Of a DNA stretch of 64,000 nt, positions 47,946 through 59,173 are shown one piece after another. The notes under the pieces are model-generated. The model ran no database searches. It had not been told where the DNA came from and saw nothing but the letters and a program-made list of their open reading frames with translations. How positions within the stretch are numbered: the first letter of the stretch is position 1; each line of letters starts with the position of its first letter. The position numbers were made by a program, and so were the translations under genes. The stretch lies in the NCBI GenBank assembly GCA_003049465.1, contig PYSS01000138.1, positions 22,736 through 86,735 on the forward strand. Reading direction: 5' to 3'. Source of the stretch: Magnaporthiopsis rhizophila (taxonomy: Eukaryota; Ascomycota; Sordariomycetes; Magnaporthales; Magnaporthaceae).

Positions 47946-49824
47946 ATGAAGCTCATCACGGCCCTCACCCTCCTTGGGGCGGTGGCGGACCAAGCCACTG
48001 TGGCCCTGGCCAAGGGATCTTCCCTCGGGCCCCCTAGGCCGATGGGGTACCCCTTTTCTATGGAGGACGCACTTGCCATGGATGCTGCCGCCGCCGGGGC
48101 TGGCACCGTCGAGGAGCGTACCGCGCTGGACCGTCGCCAGTCGGACAGGTTTGGCACCGAGGCCTTCTTCGACCAGCTCATCGACCACAAGAACCCGTCC
48201 CTGGGCACCTTCAAGCAGCGGTATTGGTACAATGCGGAACGCTACGCCGGTCCCGGCTCGCCCATCGTCATGTACAACGCTGGCGAGAGCGACGCCAGGG
48301 ACTTCACGGGCTATATGAGCAACTGGACCATGTCGGGGCTCCTCGCCCAGAACGTCGGCAGCGCCGCTATCGTCCTCGAGCACCGCTACTGGGGCAAGTC
48401 GTCTCCATACTCGGTCATGACGATTGCCAACCTGACGCATCTGAACATCGACAACGCCATCGCCGACATGACCCGCTTCGCGCGAGAGGTCGAGCTGCCC
48501 TTCGCCCCCAAGGCCGCCACGGACCCAGCCAAGGCGCCTTGGGTCCTCTTCGGCACCTCGTACTCGGGTGCGCTCGCGGCCTTCACGGAGCGCCTCGACC
48601 CGGGCGTGTTCTGGGCCTATTACGGCAGCAGCGCCGCTGTACACTCGATCGGGAACTTTTGGCACTACTTCCGCCCCGTCCAGCTTGGCATGCCGCGCAA
48701 CTGCAGCGCCGACGTCAACAGGGTCTTGGCCAAGATCGACTCCGTCCTCCTCAACGGGACCGCTTGACGACCGCGCCGCGCTCAAGACCAGGTTTGGCCT
48801 GCAGACCATTGAGGACCTCGACTTTGCCGACGCGCTCGCCAAGGGGCCGTACCAGTGGCAGTACACCGACTACTCCACCGGCTACGGCGACTTTTACCAG
48901 TGGTGCGACTATGTCGAGGTGAGTGTCAATCTCCGGGCGACTCCATGCCATGACCGTGTCGCTAAAAAAAAAATCCTTACAGAACGCGCACCCCAAGGCC
49001 TACCCCAACGCGACAGCGCCCGGCCCCGATGGCGTCGGGGCCGACAAGGCGCTCGAGGGCTACGCCAGATGGATGAAGGAGGTCTTGATTCCCAAGACCT
49101 GCGATAGCGACGACATGGTCGACTGTTTCGGCCACCTCGACCCCAACAACACATGGTACACAAACTTCACTGTGAGCTTTGCGGGTGGTAACAGGCAGTG
49201 GCAATGGCTTGTCTGCAACGAGCCGTAAGTCGTTCTTTCTCTTTTCCCCGCCGCTCGTCTCCCGCGAGAGGTGATATGGGGAAACCAAGCATGCTTACCA
49301 ATACCAACCACCATAAAAAAAAAATAAAAATAAAAAAATTAAAAAAAAAAATTAAAAACAGGCTTCAAAGTTGGCCAAACGGAGCACCCGAGGGCTATCC
49401 GACCCTCCACTCCCGTCTGATTCAGATGCCCTACCAAGAATCCGGGTGCAGGCTCATGTTCCGCGAGCAAAAGGTCGGCAACGAGGTCTACACGTACGGC
49501 ATGGCCCGCGGCCTCACCGCCGACGACGTCAACCGCCGCATGCTCGGCGGCTTTAACTACGCCAAGCCCACGCGGCGCCTGCTCTATGTCAACGGCGAGT
49601 TCGACCCCTGGCTGGACGAGACCGTGTCGTCGGTGCTCCGCCCGGGCGGGCCCATGCGGTCGACGGACGCGCAGCCGGTCCTGATCCTTCCGGGAGGCGG
49701 CCACGCCACCGACATGCTGGCGTACATGGGGGACTACAACGCGGGCGCCAAGAAGGTGCAGGAGCAGGCCATGGCCATCATGGTCAAGTGGGTGAAGGAG
49801 CATCCGAGCATGAAGGGGAGGTAG
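47946..49824 (+). pseudogene. S28-family serine peptidase, secreted; apparent frameshift
   Basis: Three coding segments: 47946-48918, 48983-49224 and 49362-49824; introns GTGAGT...TACAG and GTAAGT...AACAG. A signal peptide is visible (MKLITALTLLGAVADQATVALA). Homologues are prolyl-carboxypeptidase/dipeptidyl-peptidase II-like enzymes that cut after proline at acidic pH. The serine nucleophile is in GTSYSG (Ser205), with RQSDRFGTEAFFDQLIDHKN and LEHRYWGKSSPY before it; the acid is in VNGEFDPW and the histidine in GGGHATDM. The first frame ends at TGA (48765-48767) after VLLNGTA, but family sequence resumes immediately in another frame (LDDRAALKTRFGLQTIEDLDF). One extra base in the segment about 48758-48766 would explain this. 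It may be a sequencing error, a real null allele or an unusual splice; the rest is intact, so a working gene with an error is likely. Confidence 0.85.
49314..49359 (+). repeat. A-rich tract in intron 2 of the S28 peptidase
   Basis: About 46 nt of A with a few T, running into the acceptor AAAACAG. The intron has no pyrimidine tract. Confidence 0.8.
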
Positions 49825-50395
49825 GTGATGACGGATTAGCCTAACCCCGGTGTGCGCGCATGCGACCTCTGAACGGGACCGGGCTCGGAAGGGCACGGGA
49901 CCGTCAGAACGAAATCGGAGGAACGACCGTTTGGTGATCGGCTTCCCGTATATACACATATACATATATCTGTTCCTTTGCATACCTTTCCTTCATGCAC
50001 AATACAGAGGACTCTTTCCCAGATCACGACTGTCTTTGCTCATCACCTTTGGAGATCTCCATGCCTACAGGCGGTGCTGACTCCTACCAACAGTATATAT
50101 GTATATCCAAAATTACTGGGATGTCACTTCCCATCCGTCAACTGTTCTCTTCGCTGCTGCCCGTTTCCCTGCCAGCTGCTTGCTCTCCTTCTCGAAGTCA
50201 GATTCCCTTTTGCCAATCACCTAGGCACCTACCTGGTGGCCACTTGTCTCCCACCCACATTTGGGTCAACTGATTCAATGAAGGATAACCGTAACACGCA
50301 ACCCACCACGTAATCCCTATCCCTATCGTGCCCAATGGGTCGATTTACTCCAAGATTCTTCGTATTCTTTCCGCGCGAGCCGAAGTCCCGCCGCC
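49825..50395. other. Convergent spacer between the S28 peptidase and RAD2
   Basis: 571 bp of 3' flanks including a TATATACACATATACATATA stretch (49949-49970). No gene seen. Confidence 0.55.
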
Positions 50396-53300
50396 TTAAG
50401 CCCCACCACCACCACCCCTTTTACCCCTTTTCCGTCCGCGAGTTGCCTTGCGCCTACTGCCTACATCGACAAAGTCGTCGTCGTCGCCGTCGCCGCCGCT
50501 GGCAGATGCAGCTTCTCCGTCTGCCATTTCCATGTCATCATCGCCATCAACAGCAGCAGTAGACACAGTAGACCCGCGAGCCTTTCTCTTCTGCCCGCTT
50601 TTCCCCTTTGCTGTTCTTGTCCCGCCACTTCCCTCTGCGGCATCCACTTCTCCTTGCCGCTCCCGGCCGTCCTCGGATGCCGCGGCGCGCTCTGAGCTGT
50701 TATCACCGGCCCCGGCCCCAGCCTGGGCTTTCAGCCTCGACACAGCAACCGCCATCCGTTTGCTGCCTCCCCTGGCTGCCTGTCTCCGCGGGGCGAACGC
50801 CTCTCTCCCTCCTCCTCCTCCCACGGACTCTCCCCCAACGGCAGTCGTGGGCCCAGGCGCTGCCGTCCATGCACCCGCGCCGACGGTGCCTGAGAAGTAG
50901 CGCGTTATGTTGCTTTGCGTGCCCTCGGCCTCGCGCCTGTTCATGTCGCGGATGACAGGCACCAGGATCTCGTCCGTGCGCTCCTCGCCCCAGCCCACCG
51001 TCGACATCAGGAAGGTCCGTAGACCGCGCAGGTCCGGCGCCCCCCACTGGAACGGCTGCGGGTCGCTGTCCACCTCGGGTCGCATGTATGCCTCGGGCAC
51101 TGCCGCGCTGGGGAAGCCCGGCGGGAGGAAGAGCCGCTTCCCCTGCGACTTGCGGAACTTGCGCCGGAACGACGAGCGCTCGGGCTCGGCTTCGCGGGGG
51201 TTCAGCTGCGTCACCGACTGCACGCCGTGCCACCACTCGGCAAACTCCTTGAGGCCGTTCTCGCCGGGGAACTCGGACAGAATCTCGACGGCCGTCACCG
51301 GCCCGATGCCTGGCAGCCCGTCGGTGTAGTCGGACCCCAGCAGTTGGGCGAGCGCCACGAGTTGCGGGCGACCTAGCGACAGATCGCTCTCCAGGTCCGA
51401 CGCAAGGTAGCACTCGACGAATTTGTTGCCGTTGAACATGTTCTTGTACACGCGCGTGCCTCCAAAGAGAAACGTGTCCGAGTCGTCCGTCACGATGCCG
51501 TCGACGAGGCCTAGACGCACGAGCTCTGCACACTGCGCCTCCGCCTCCATGGGCGCGGTTATGTAGGGTATGCCGAACAGCCGGAGCAGCTGCTGGCACT
51601 CTGCCACCATGACCTGTGACACCTCGTCCGCGTCTCGCCGGTCGCGCTTCTGTTGCTCCCTGAGCTGCCGCAACTCCTTCTCATACAACAGAGGGTCTCT
51701 GACCTCGTCCTGGGTGGCCGATGCCGAGGGTATGTTGTTGTTGAGCGTGTTCGCAAAACGGGCGTGCGCCTCGGCTTCCTCGGCCATCTGAACCAGCAGC
51801 TCGTCATCATCGGAGCCGCTGAATTCGTTATTAGGATCCTCGCCGTCCTGGGCGACATCCACAGTGTCCCCCGCTATACCATCCTCTGCTATGCCATCCT
51901 CCAGGTTTAGAATGGGCACATCCTCAAAGGCTGCATCGTCCTCTTTACCCTCTTCCTCCGCCTCGAGCGTTGTCGGAGGTTCTGGCACTTCTGCAGGTGC
52001 CTCCACGATGTTGACATCCTCGAACGTCACTTCGGGTGAGGATGGTGAAGAAGACATAGCAGGCGCGGTGACGGCTGTCTCAGCGGCCTGAACCACCTCG
52101 GGTTCTGGCTCTTTTCTAGTCTGAAGATCAAACTGCACTTCGACCAGGGTTTCTCCCGACCTCTCGGGTCCTTCTGGCGGCGCAACTTCAGGAGCCTTTT
52201 GAGGAGTTGTAGTTTTCGGAGCAGAGGGTGCCTCGATGATTTCAACGTCACCATCTTCGTCCTCGGAAGAGGATTCAATCACCACCAGCTGGTTCCTCTG
52301 CTCGCGCTGGATACGCAAGCGTTGCTCCAATGCATACTGACGGTCCTGCGCGCTCATTTCAGCATGTGATTCCGCCTGGCTCCGCACTAAATCCCTGATG
52401 TCTCCTTGATCATCTTGGAGCCATGGGGGAAGCGGGAGAGGACGTTCCGGCTCCGGACTCCGCCTCTCAAATCCTCCTGCAAGCTCATCCTCGTCGTCTG
52501 GTTCATGCGCCGCCGACTTCTCGGTGGTCGGCTTGGCCGTCAAGACCCTACCACCATGAGCCACCGCAGGCGACGGTTTGGCAGAGGAAGAAGCCCTCCA
52601 GTCTAGCTTCTCGAACGGTAGCGGCCCGCCGAACGGATTTTTAAAACTTGTAGACGCGGCTGGTTTTCCGGGCTCGGTGACTTTAGTGGTAACCCCTTGC
52701 TGCTTCTTCTTGCGCCTCGCCGAAGCAATAGCCGCCTGCAGATCTTCGTCGCTGTCACTATCGTTTCCACCAGCCACGGCTACGCGCGGCCGGGGCACTA
52801 GGCGACTGGATCTGTTGTTGACGAGGCGGGCGATGGCCTTGCCGCTGAACCCTGGGATTGGTTTGGGCGCCTCCGCAGCCTTCTGTTCCCACTGCGGTCG
52901 CTGTTCAGCTTCGGCCGTGTCAGCTTCTTCATGGGACGTGCCCATTGCCTGCTGTGCTTCGTCATGCCCATGTTGAGTCTTGAGCGATAGGGCTATTGCT
53001 CGGGTGATGTCCTCTTCCTCGTCTGCTTCCAGCCTGAGGTCCTCCTGCACATGTTCCTCAAAGAGATCGTCCAAGTCGTTTTCCTGCGCCACAAACATGG
53101 ACTCATCTTCCTGATCAGCAGCGTGCTTCCCGGTAGGCAGCCTGTTGAGCCCTTCAATGGGCACGTCTTCAAAGTCGTCCTCATCCTCCCACTCGTCATC
53201 ATCCTCGTCCTCGGGGTTGATAGCGAAGCGAGAAGGAGCATCGACGTCGATAGGGTTGCTCGCCACTCCCTCATTTTGCCGCGAGACGACGCCGAGTGCC

Positions 53301-54286
53301 CAGCCGCCCTCAGCGCCGTCATTCTTGACTAGAATGTACTCGCGATCCCTCTCACTATTGATGCGGCCGCCGACTGTGAGGTCCGCGCTCTCGCCCATGC
53401 CCAGCTCGATCATGAGGCGCTGCGTCAGCCGGTTGCGCTCCTGGACGCGCTCGATCTGGAACCGCGAGAAGGCGCGGCGGTCCGGGAACATGCGGTCTAG
53501 CTGCTCCTTGCTGAGCCCCATGCGCAGGCGACTGCGGATGCGGGCCGCATTCAGGATGTTGAAGCGATCGGCCGGCGGCAGACTCTTGAAGAAGTCGCCG
53601 TCAAAGTCGATCTTGCTGAAGTCGTACAGGTTGACGTCCTCGCCGCGGTGGAACTGGCGCGCGTAGTTCTCGAGCTCGTCTATGCTCATGACGCGCGGGT
53701 CGTTGGGCACGCCCATTTCGTGCATGCTCCTGTCCAGCTCCGGCAGGTGGTACGCGTCCTGCTTGTGGAACTTTCGACTCTTTTGCCTCTCCGTCTGGCT
53801 CAGAAGCTGCTCATCAGCGTAGACCAAGTTCTCCGCTGCTGGCATGACCTCGCCCTCGGCAACGCCGTCCTCGGCATCTGCGGGGGCGACAACGGCGGCG
53901 GTCTTGCGCTTGAGCCGATCGGCCTCGCCCTCTGCGAGCCGCTGCATCTGCACGGCCAGCAGCTTGTTCGCGGTGCGTGTGGCATCCTCACGACGGCCCT
54001 CACGGCGGCGGCGGCGGTTCTGCAGGGTGGCACGCTTGAGGACGGGGGCACCGCCGTCGAAGACAAAGACTGGTTGGATGCCAAACCAGAGAAGCTTGCA
54101 GATGCGGCGGAAGAATCCAACGACGTGGGAGCTACGCAGCGCGTTGCCCTCCTTGTCACGAACAGCCTTGAGGAACTGGTAAATCCAGATGGATGCGTCC
54201 ACGGCGAGGCGCTTGCGGTTCAGCGTCGCCAGGTTCGTCGGGCGGGCGCATGGCTGCAACACCTGCCAAAGTCCGTTGACTCCCAT
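50396..54286 (-). CDS. RAD2: DNA repair endonuclease RAD2/XPG
   Basis: Single exon, 1296 residues, a normal length for the family. This flap-type endonuclease makes the 3' incision in nucleotide excision repair. The N-region is at the start (MGVNGLWQVLQPCARP, LAVDASIWIYQFLKAVRD, FVFDGGAPVLKRATLQNRR). A long acidic, low-complexity spacer follows, as in XPG, where it contacts TFIIH. The I-region lies around residues 880-1020: GIPYITAPMEAEAQCAELVRLGLVDGIVTDDSDTFLFG carries the metal-binding Glu/Asp residues. Then comes the helix-hairpin-helix LLGSDYTDGLPGIGPVTAVEIL. The C-terminus is basic with a likely nuclear signal (RKATRGRKRGKRGG). All catalytic acidic residues that can be recognised are present. 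It is divergent from NAA38 across 509 bp. Confidence 0.97.
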   Translation of the reverse strand: MGVNGLWQVLQPCARPTNLATLNRKRLAVDASIWIYQFLKAVRDKEGNALRSSHVVGFFRRICKLLWFGIQPVFVFDGGAPVLKRATLQNRRRRREGRREDATRTANKLLAVQMQRLAEGEADRLKRKTAAVVAPADAEDGVAEGEVMPAAENLVYADEQLLSQTERQKSRKFHKQDAYHLPELDRSMHEMGVPNDPRVMSIDELENYARQFHRGEDVNLYDFSKIDFDGDFFKSLPPADRFNILNAARIRSRLRMGLSKEQLDRMFPDRRAFSRFQIERVQERNRLTQRLMIELGMGESADLTVGGRINSERDREYILVKNDGAEGGWALGVVSRQNEGVASNPIDVDAPSRFAINPEDEDDDEWEDEDDFEDVPIEGLNRLPTGKHAADQEDESMFVAQENDLDDLFEEHVQEDLRLEADEEEDITRAIALSLKTQHGHDEAQQAMGTSHEEADTAEAEQRPQWEQKAAEAPKPIPGFSGKAIARLVNNRSSRLVPRPRVAVAGGNDSDSDEDLQAAIASARRKKKQQGVTTKVTEPGKPAASTSFKNPFGGPLPFEKLDWRASSSAKPSPAVAHGGRVLTAKPTTEKSAAHEPDDEDELAGGFERRSPEPERPLPLPPWLQDDQGDIRDLVRSQAESHAEMSAQDRQYALEQRLRIQREQRNQLVVIESSSEDEDGDVEIIEAPSAPKTTTPQKAPEVAPPEGPERSGETLVEVQFDLQTRKEPEPEVVQAAETAVTAPAMSSSPSSPEVTFEDVNIVEAPAEVPEPPTTLEAEEEGKEDDAAFEDVPILNLEDGIAEDGIAGDTVDVAQDGEDPNNEFSGSDDDELLVQMAEEAEAHARFANTLNNNIPSASATQDEVRDPLLYEKELRQLREQQKRDRRDADEVSQVMVAECQQLLRLFGIPYITAPMEAEAQCAELVRLGLVDGIVTDDSDTFLFGGTRVYKNMFNGNKFVECYLASDLESDLSLGRPQLVALAQLLGSDYTDGLPGIGPVTAVEILSEFPGENGLKEFAEWWHGVQSVTQLNPREAEPERSSFRRKFRKSQGKRLFLPPGFPSAAVPEAYMRPEVDSDPQPFQWGAPDLRGLRTFLMSTVGWGEERTDEILVPVIRDMNRREAEGTQSNITRYFSGTVGAGAWTAAPGPTTAVGGESVGGGGGREAFAPRRQAARGGSKRMAVAVSRLKAQAGAGAGDNSSERAAASEDGRERQGEVDAAEGSGGTRTAKGKSGQKRKARGSTVSTAAVDGDDDMEMADGEAASASGGDGDDDDFVDVGSRRKATRGRKRGKRGGGGGA

Positions 54287-54795
54287 CGCGGGTCTTTGCG
54301 AGGGGGTAGTGCCCTAGCCGCGTTGGTGATGTGGTGGATAATTGTGCAAAGAAGACGCCCCTGAGCCAGGACACGTTCCTGCGGCTTTCACGGAATCTTA
54401 TGCTCGGCTCCCAGAGATACCATTGTCGATTCTGGATCTGGGCTCCAATACCCGCGACAGACTGAATGCATGTGTTGTAGGTTGGGGCGAGAGCAGTGTT
54501 CATCACCGTCGAACAGGTGCAGTTCTAGGCATCCAAGACCAGCCTAGCTTGAAGATCTGATGGCGGCTCGGAGCTAACCCTTCAGCTCTCCGAGGCAGCA
54601 CAGGCGCATGGGACCTCCAACCCAAGGGCCCTGGAATGCTCCACCCATCAACGGACCTATCCCACTGGTGCTCCACTAAATATCAGAGGGGATTTGTTAC
54701 CCGCGCCCAGGAATTTGATTGCATCATCGCCCTCATCGCCGCCGCATGCCCTCGACTGACAACGCCGTGCTGTCCAACGCACGACCGGCCCGCCG
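54287..54795. promoter_or_regulatory. Divergent spacer RAD2 / NAA38
   Basis: 509 bp between the two start codons. No specific element recognised. Confidence 0.5.
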
Positions 54796-55262
54796 ATGAT
54801 GGACGAGGAAGAATCGACCGCGTATCTGGCCTCGCTCCTGAACAAGAACCTGCGCGTCACTACAACCGACACACGCATGTTTTGGGGCCAGTTCAAGTGC
54901 ACGGATCCGGTCTGTCTTTCTTCTATCCCTCCCTCCGGCTTCTTTTCCGATCGCGACACTGACAAAAGACCAAACAACACAAAACACAGGACTGCAATGT
55001 CGTGCTAGCACATGCCTACGAGTACCGCCGCCCGACCGCCGAGCAGGTCGCCGAAGAGGCGCGTCGCGCGGCCGCCGCCCAGCGTGCTGCCTTCAACCTC
55101 GACATGACTTCGCGCTTCCTCGGCCTCATCATCGTCCCCGGCGAGCACATAGTCAAGATCGAGGTCGAGGAGTTTGCCAGCCAGATGCGTGGCGCCGAGC
55201 CTTCTACCGCTACTGCTGCCTCCGCCTCCAACAACTCAGAGACGCCCGCCGGGTTTGTGTGA
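54796..55262 (+). CDS. NAA38: NatC auxiliary subunit NAA38 (LSMD1-type Sm-like protein)
   Basis: Two exons: 54796-54909 and 54990-55262; intron 54910-54989 (GTCTGT...CACAG); 128 residues. The LSM fold is visible as two Sm motifs: YLASLLNKNLRVTTTDTRMFWGQFKCTDPDCNVVLAHAYEY (motif 1 with the W-G-x-F and D-x-x-x-N/V-V-L pattern) and RFLGLIIVPGEHIVKIEV (motif 2). The short length, alanine-rich insert between the motifs and Ser/Thr tail fit NAA38/Mak31, not a canonical LSM ring protein. With Naa30 and Naa35 it forms NatC, which acetylates N-terminal Met followed by Leu, Ile, Phe or Tyr. A second ATG follows directly (MM), so the start could be one codon later. Confidence 0.88.
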
Positions 55263-56022
55263 TTGGAGCGCAGTGCGGGGATCACACTCCCCCCGTTTGG
55301 TTCCCCCAAAGTCTTTTAAAGAAAGAGGGATGATACGAGGGGGAAAACCAAGATATTGGGCTCGCTCGAGCCCCCATCGGAGGACACGGTCTCGAAATTA
55401 GGGCGCTTGAGCGGACCCCTTGAGGACAAACATTTTCTCTCTCAGGAGGTTTTCCGGTGTAGGTGTGGCGATGATATGATACCCAGGGAATTTCGGCTTA
55501 TAACACATTGGATTCAACAAAACCAAGACTTTGGCCTTCTTAATGGACAACCAGGCGAAACACATGACCACAAAAGGCGTGGAAAGGCTGCCTTCTAGGC
55601 GCCTGCTGCTAACGATATGGCTACTTTACTATCAGTGATTCCTCGGCTGGAGAAAAAAGAGGAGGAGACGGGGATTGATATCCATGGCACAAAAGCCAGC
55701 ACCGAATCCAGTAGTAACAAATACCGAACATATTATTGATCCGGGTCCGTAAGCTCCAATATACCTGATTTCCAGGACCTCGCGCGACTGAACCAAATCA
55801 AAGAACACAAAAAAAACGGAACTAGGCTCAAGCGATTGCTTTTGCTTCTCGTTGACCGCTCGGCCAATATTGGCGAGACCAATCCACAGCAGAGTTTGGG
55901 GTATTATTGATTAAGGGGCAAGGAAACGAGTTCCGTCTCTCAACTCGAGTGCCCTGCAATTTGTCAAGAATCACGTCATTACGGCTCTGGCGTGCCACTA
56001 AGGTGGCCCGGTCCTGGTGATA
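55263..56022. other. Convergent spacer between NAA38 and PIL1
   Basis: 760 bp of 3' flanks. Open frames are short and without character; nothing else identified. Confidence 0.55.
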
Positions 56023-57519
56023 TCAGGCGTTGATGACCTCCTGTGACCGGCCACGACGCTCACCATTCATGCCCGGTTCGCCGTCCAGAATGGAGTCCCT
56101 TTCACGCTCCCGCAGCTCCTCGTCTTCCTCGTCTTCGTCATCTTCCATATCACCATGTCCTGACGAGACCCAGGAGCCGCGGTCGTTGAGGGGCGCATCC
56201 TGGCCCGAGAGGTCATGGCCCCCCTCGGCGCGGGCCTTGATGTGGTTCCTCCGGCGCTGCGATAGCGTGCGGGCGCGGGTCGATAGTTTGGAGGACACGG
56301 CGGCGTTCTGCGTTACCCAGCTGGTGAGAGAGTCCTCGCAGTCCTGGATGATGGCACGGCTGGCCTCGTAGCCGTCGTAGGCCTGACGCGTCTCGCCCGG
56401 TGTGACAGGGGTGTCGTCGATCAGCTCTAGGAGATGCTTGCCGTAACCGGCGATGATGGCCACCTTCTCAGCGTGCTCGCGCAGGGCATCGAACTGGTAG
56501 GTGTATGCGGCCTTGATCTTCTCGCGCGTGATGTTGGACAGCTGAGCCTCGGCGACGAGGGACTCGGCCTCGGCACGCACCAGCTCCTGCTCCAGAACGA
56601 CTATCTTGGGCGAGTTCGGCTCCTTGTATTTGAGTTGCGCGATCTGGTCCGTGATTTTTTGCTTCCCTGTTGGTTGCGGCGTGGTCAGCAATGGTGTCAC
56701 ACCATGCGACGGTATACATCTACACGACGCATTTCTAGCCGTCTCTGGGCGCGTCTCCAAATGTGCCCGATCGTATCTGATCCACAGGCGGTCCCACAAG
56801 CAACGTACTGTCTCGGCTGGGCTGGACCGAAGCCTCAATATTCCTGATGCTCTTCATAGTCAGGCGGTATTGGTCGTAGCGGTCGACGTATTGATCCTCT
56901 AGCTCGCCGATCTCGTAGAGAAGCACGCCAAGTTTGTCCGTCACGTCCGAAACGTCCTCGTCGCCGTGCTCACCCCAGAGGGACAGTTGTTGCTAGAGAG
57001 GGGTAGCCAAATAGCTCAAGGTTAGCTTCCAGGCACCCCTAGTTGGGGGACCTCCATCGGCAACGTACAGCGACCTCCATGCGCTCTTTGGCGACGCACT
57101 CCAGGCTGCGCATGACGTTCTTTTCCATCTTGACCAGCTGCGACAGCTTCTTGGCCAAGTCGGGCCCAAAGGCACCGGCGGCATTCCTCCGGAGCGCATG
57201 TCCTGGAGGGGTTGCGAGATCTGGTTAGCCCTCTATGACGCCAAAGAGGACGGGCGTTTGCGCGTGCTTGCGACTGGCGGCTCACCAAAGGGTCCTCGCC
57301 CGAACAGGCGGCCAGACTTGGTACTAGAAGGCGGCGGTGGAGGGTTCTGGCGAGTGCGAAGTCCATCCTGGTCAGCGCCTCTGTTCTGACTGTGTCGCAA
57401 AAGCTTCGGGAGTTCGTCGGCCCGCTGCGACAAGCCCAGAGAAAGATTGAATCGGAACGCACCTGGAGCTGCGAGGCGGTCGGCGCCCTCGAATGGCGCA
57501 TAGAGTATGTGCGATGCAT
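56023..57519 (-). CDS. PIL1: Eisosome core component PIL1/LSP1 (BAR-domain)
   Basis: Five exons: 57519-57463, 57346-57286, 57202-57069, 56992-56809 and 56666-56023; introns GTGCGT...GCCAG, GTGAGC...TCCAG, GTACGT...TCTAG and GTACGT...AACAG. Joined product 359 residues. It opens MHRTYSMRHSRAPTASQLQ and continues NPPPPPSSTKSGRLFGRG, the conserved Pil1 N-terminus. The BAR-like core is clear: DLAKKLSQLVKMEKNVMRS, DKLGVLLYEIGELEDQYVDRYDQYRLTMKSIRNIEASVQPSRDRKQKI, and KEPNSPKIVVLEQELVRAEAESLVAEAQLSNITREK. It ends in an acidic tail (DMEDDEDEEDEE). Pil1 proteins assemble into half-pipes under the plasma membrane, shaping eisosome furrows, and are regulated by phosphorylation near the N-terminus. Divergent from KMT6 across 1.65 kb. 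Confidence 0.96.
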
Positions 57520-59173
57520 CGTGAACACGGTCGATTTGAGTAGGTTCCTCTTGACGCGCAAAGAACTGTCGATTAAAGGCGACCGTTGCGCGCCTCGTTA
57601 ATGGCGAGAGAGATTGGAAAAAAAAAAAAAAAAAAAAAAAGGAGCAAAGAAAGCAGCCGATGCTGAGGGAGCTACGCCGCGCGCTGGGTGGGTCTGGTTT
57701 TGCTGGGCTGCGACGCTGGACGAGCTGTGCCTGACGACGTCACCAAGTGAGACTCAGCGCCGCAAGGGGCAAGGTACCTCTTCGGCGATGGAATTCAGCG
57801 ACAAGCCACGCCAGCGGGAAGAATTTGCCAAAAGCTAGGCGCGCACACGATATACTGTACAGAGCCGAAACCGAGGGTGTTCCAAGCTGCAGCCGGTGTG
57901 GGAGTGCGCGGCTTTCCAAAAAAGAAATACTGGCGGAAGGGTAAAATGTCGGGTGGGGTTAGTATCGGTAGTTTATTCCCGTTATTCTGTTCTTTCTAGA
58001 GGGCGGACGAAGGATGCGATTTCAAAAGACGGGTGGGTGCCTCAAGGGTATATGTATGTATATAGGAGCACATGATAGGAGGAAGTGTTTCTTTCGGGAA
58101 TTGATCTGACGACAATGCGCCCAAAAGGTCCAGGCCAGACCATGAGCCTGCCTTCGCCGACGTCATCTCATTGATCGCTTGCGGGAAGACATTTAGGGGA
58201 TGGGCGCCTCGTTTCCGCCACTGTGACCCGCTCTTGACGCTAGCCGCAGCGGGCTGTGCATGGCGCTCCAGGGGTGAGACGCACACGATGTCTGGTGCCT
58301 GTCAGTGCTCGTTCCCCGCATTCGTGACCGGCAGCTTCCGTCCTACGGGGCCAGATACACTCTGGAGATGCTCTGGACTAACATCGCCAACTCCCGTCTG
58401 CGATTGTTGCGCGGTCCCCCCAGCTAGCCCGAGCTTGCTCCAGGTTGAGTTGACGTAGCTGGCAGACCAAGCAGCCCGGTGGCTGGTCCGCGGCCGAGCC
58501 TGGAGCACCCAGATCACGGACCACGGTGTCCGAATTCCACGAACTTGCTGGAATCCCAACGCAAGTTCCTGGCGACAACAGAAAGGTGAGAGCTCCTGCT
58601 GCGGAAACACGCGAGACAAAGATTTTCGTAACGGCAAAAACGAATCCAATAGAATCGGCTGACATGTTGCCTCAGCTTGTCTGCCATTGGAGCATTGTGT
58701 TCCCAGAGACGAGATCAACACGAGCATGCGGGCAGCTCCCAGCAACGACAATATCAAGCACTTACAGGCATTCATACACTGGCAAAGCTGATTGTTCCTG
58801 CCTCATCGTACGCAATCTTTTCTGTTGACAACCATGGATGCCAGATATGGGTGGGGTTAAAGTGTGGGGCCATCTCCGATGAGCCTCAGCGCCGGGGCCA
58901 TTCACTAAACGCGTATAATGGAGGCCCAGCCGGGAAAGCTACGCGTCGCAAGCACATGGCCGTCCCAAGCGAAAGCCACCTACCCCTTACCAACATAGCA
59001 TCGAAAGCTGGACGACGATCCTCCCACGTCAATTGCGCTCCTGCTCCTCCATCCAGGGAAGGGGAAGTCGATGCCCTCAAATGTGTCGGGCGGCGTGATT
59101 CTCCCAAGGTCTGCGCGCCTTCACGTTTCTTCCCCCGTCTCTTGCCCGTGCGCTTCCGGTCGGTCGCCGAGCC
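57520..59173. promoter_or_regulatory. Divergent spacer PIL1 / KMT6
   Basis: 1.65 kb between start codons. It has a 23-nt poly-A (57618-57640), about 100 nt upstream of the PIL1 start. Open frames of up to 240 codons exist near 58.7-59.4 kb but change character and overlap the KMT6 start; none was accepted. No element could be named. Confidence 0.5.
57618..57640. repeat. Poly-A tract (23 nt) upstream of PIL1
   Basis: Uninterrupted run of 23 A on the plus strand (T on the PIL1 sense strand), about 100 nt before the PIL1 start codon. Confidence 0.9.

Noticed and set aside
48726..48790. An intron that would remove the frameshift in the S28 gene
   Set aside because: The only fitting GT...AG pair (GTCCTC to CTCAAG) is about 43 nt with a poor donor and deletes sequence that looks family-like.
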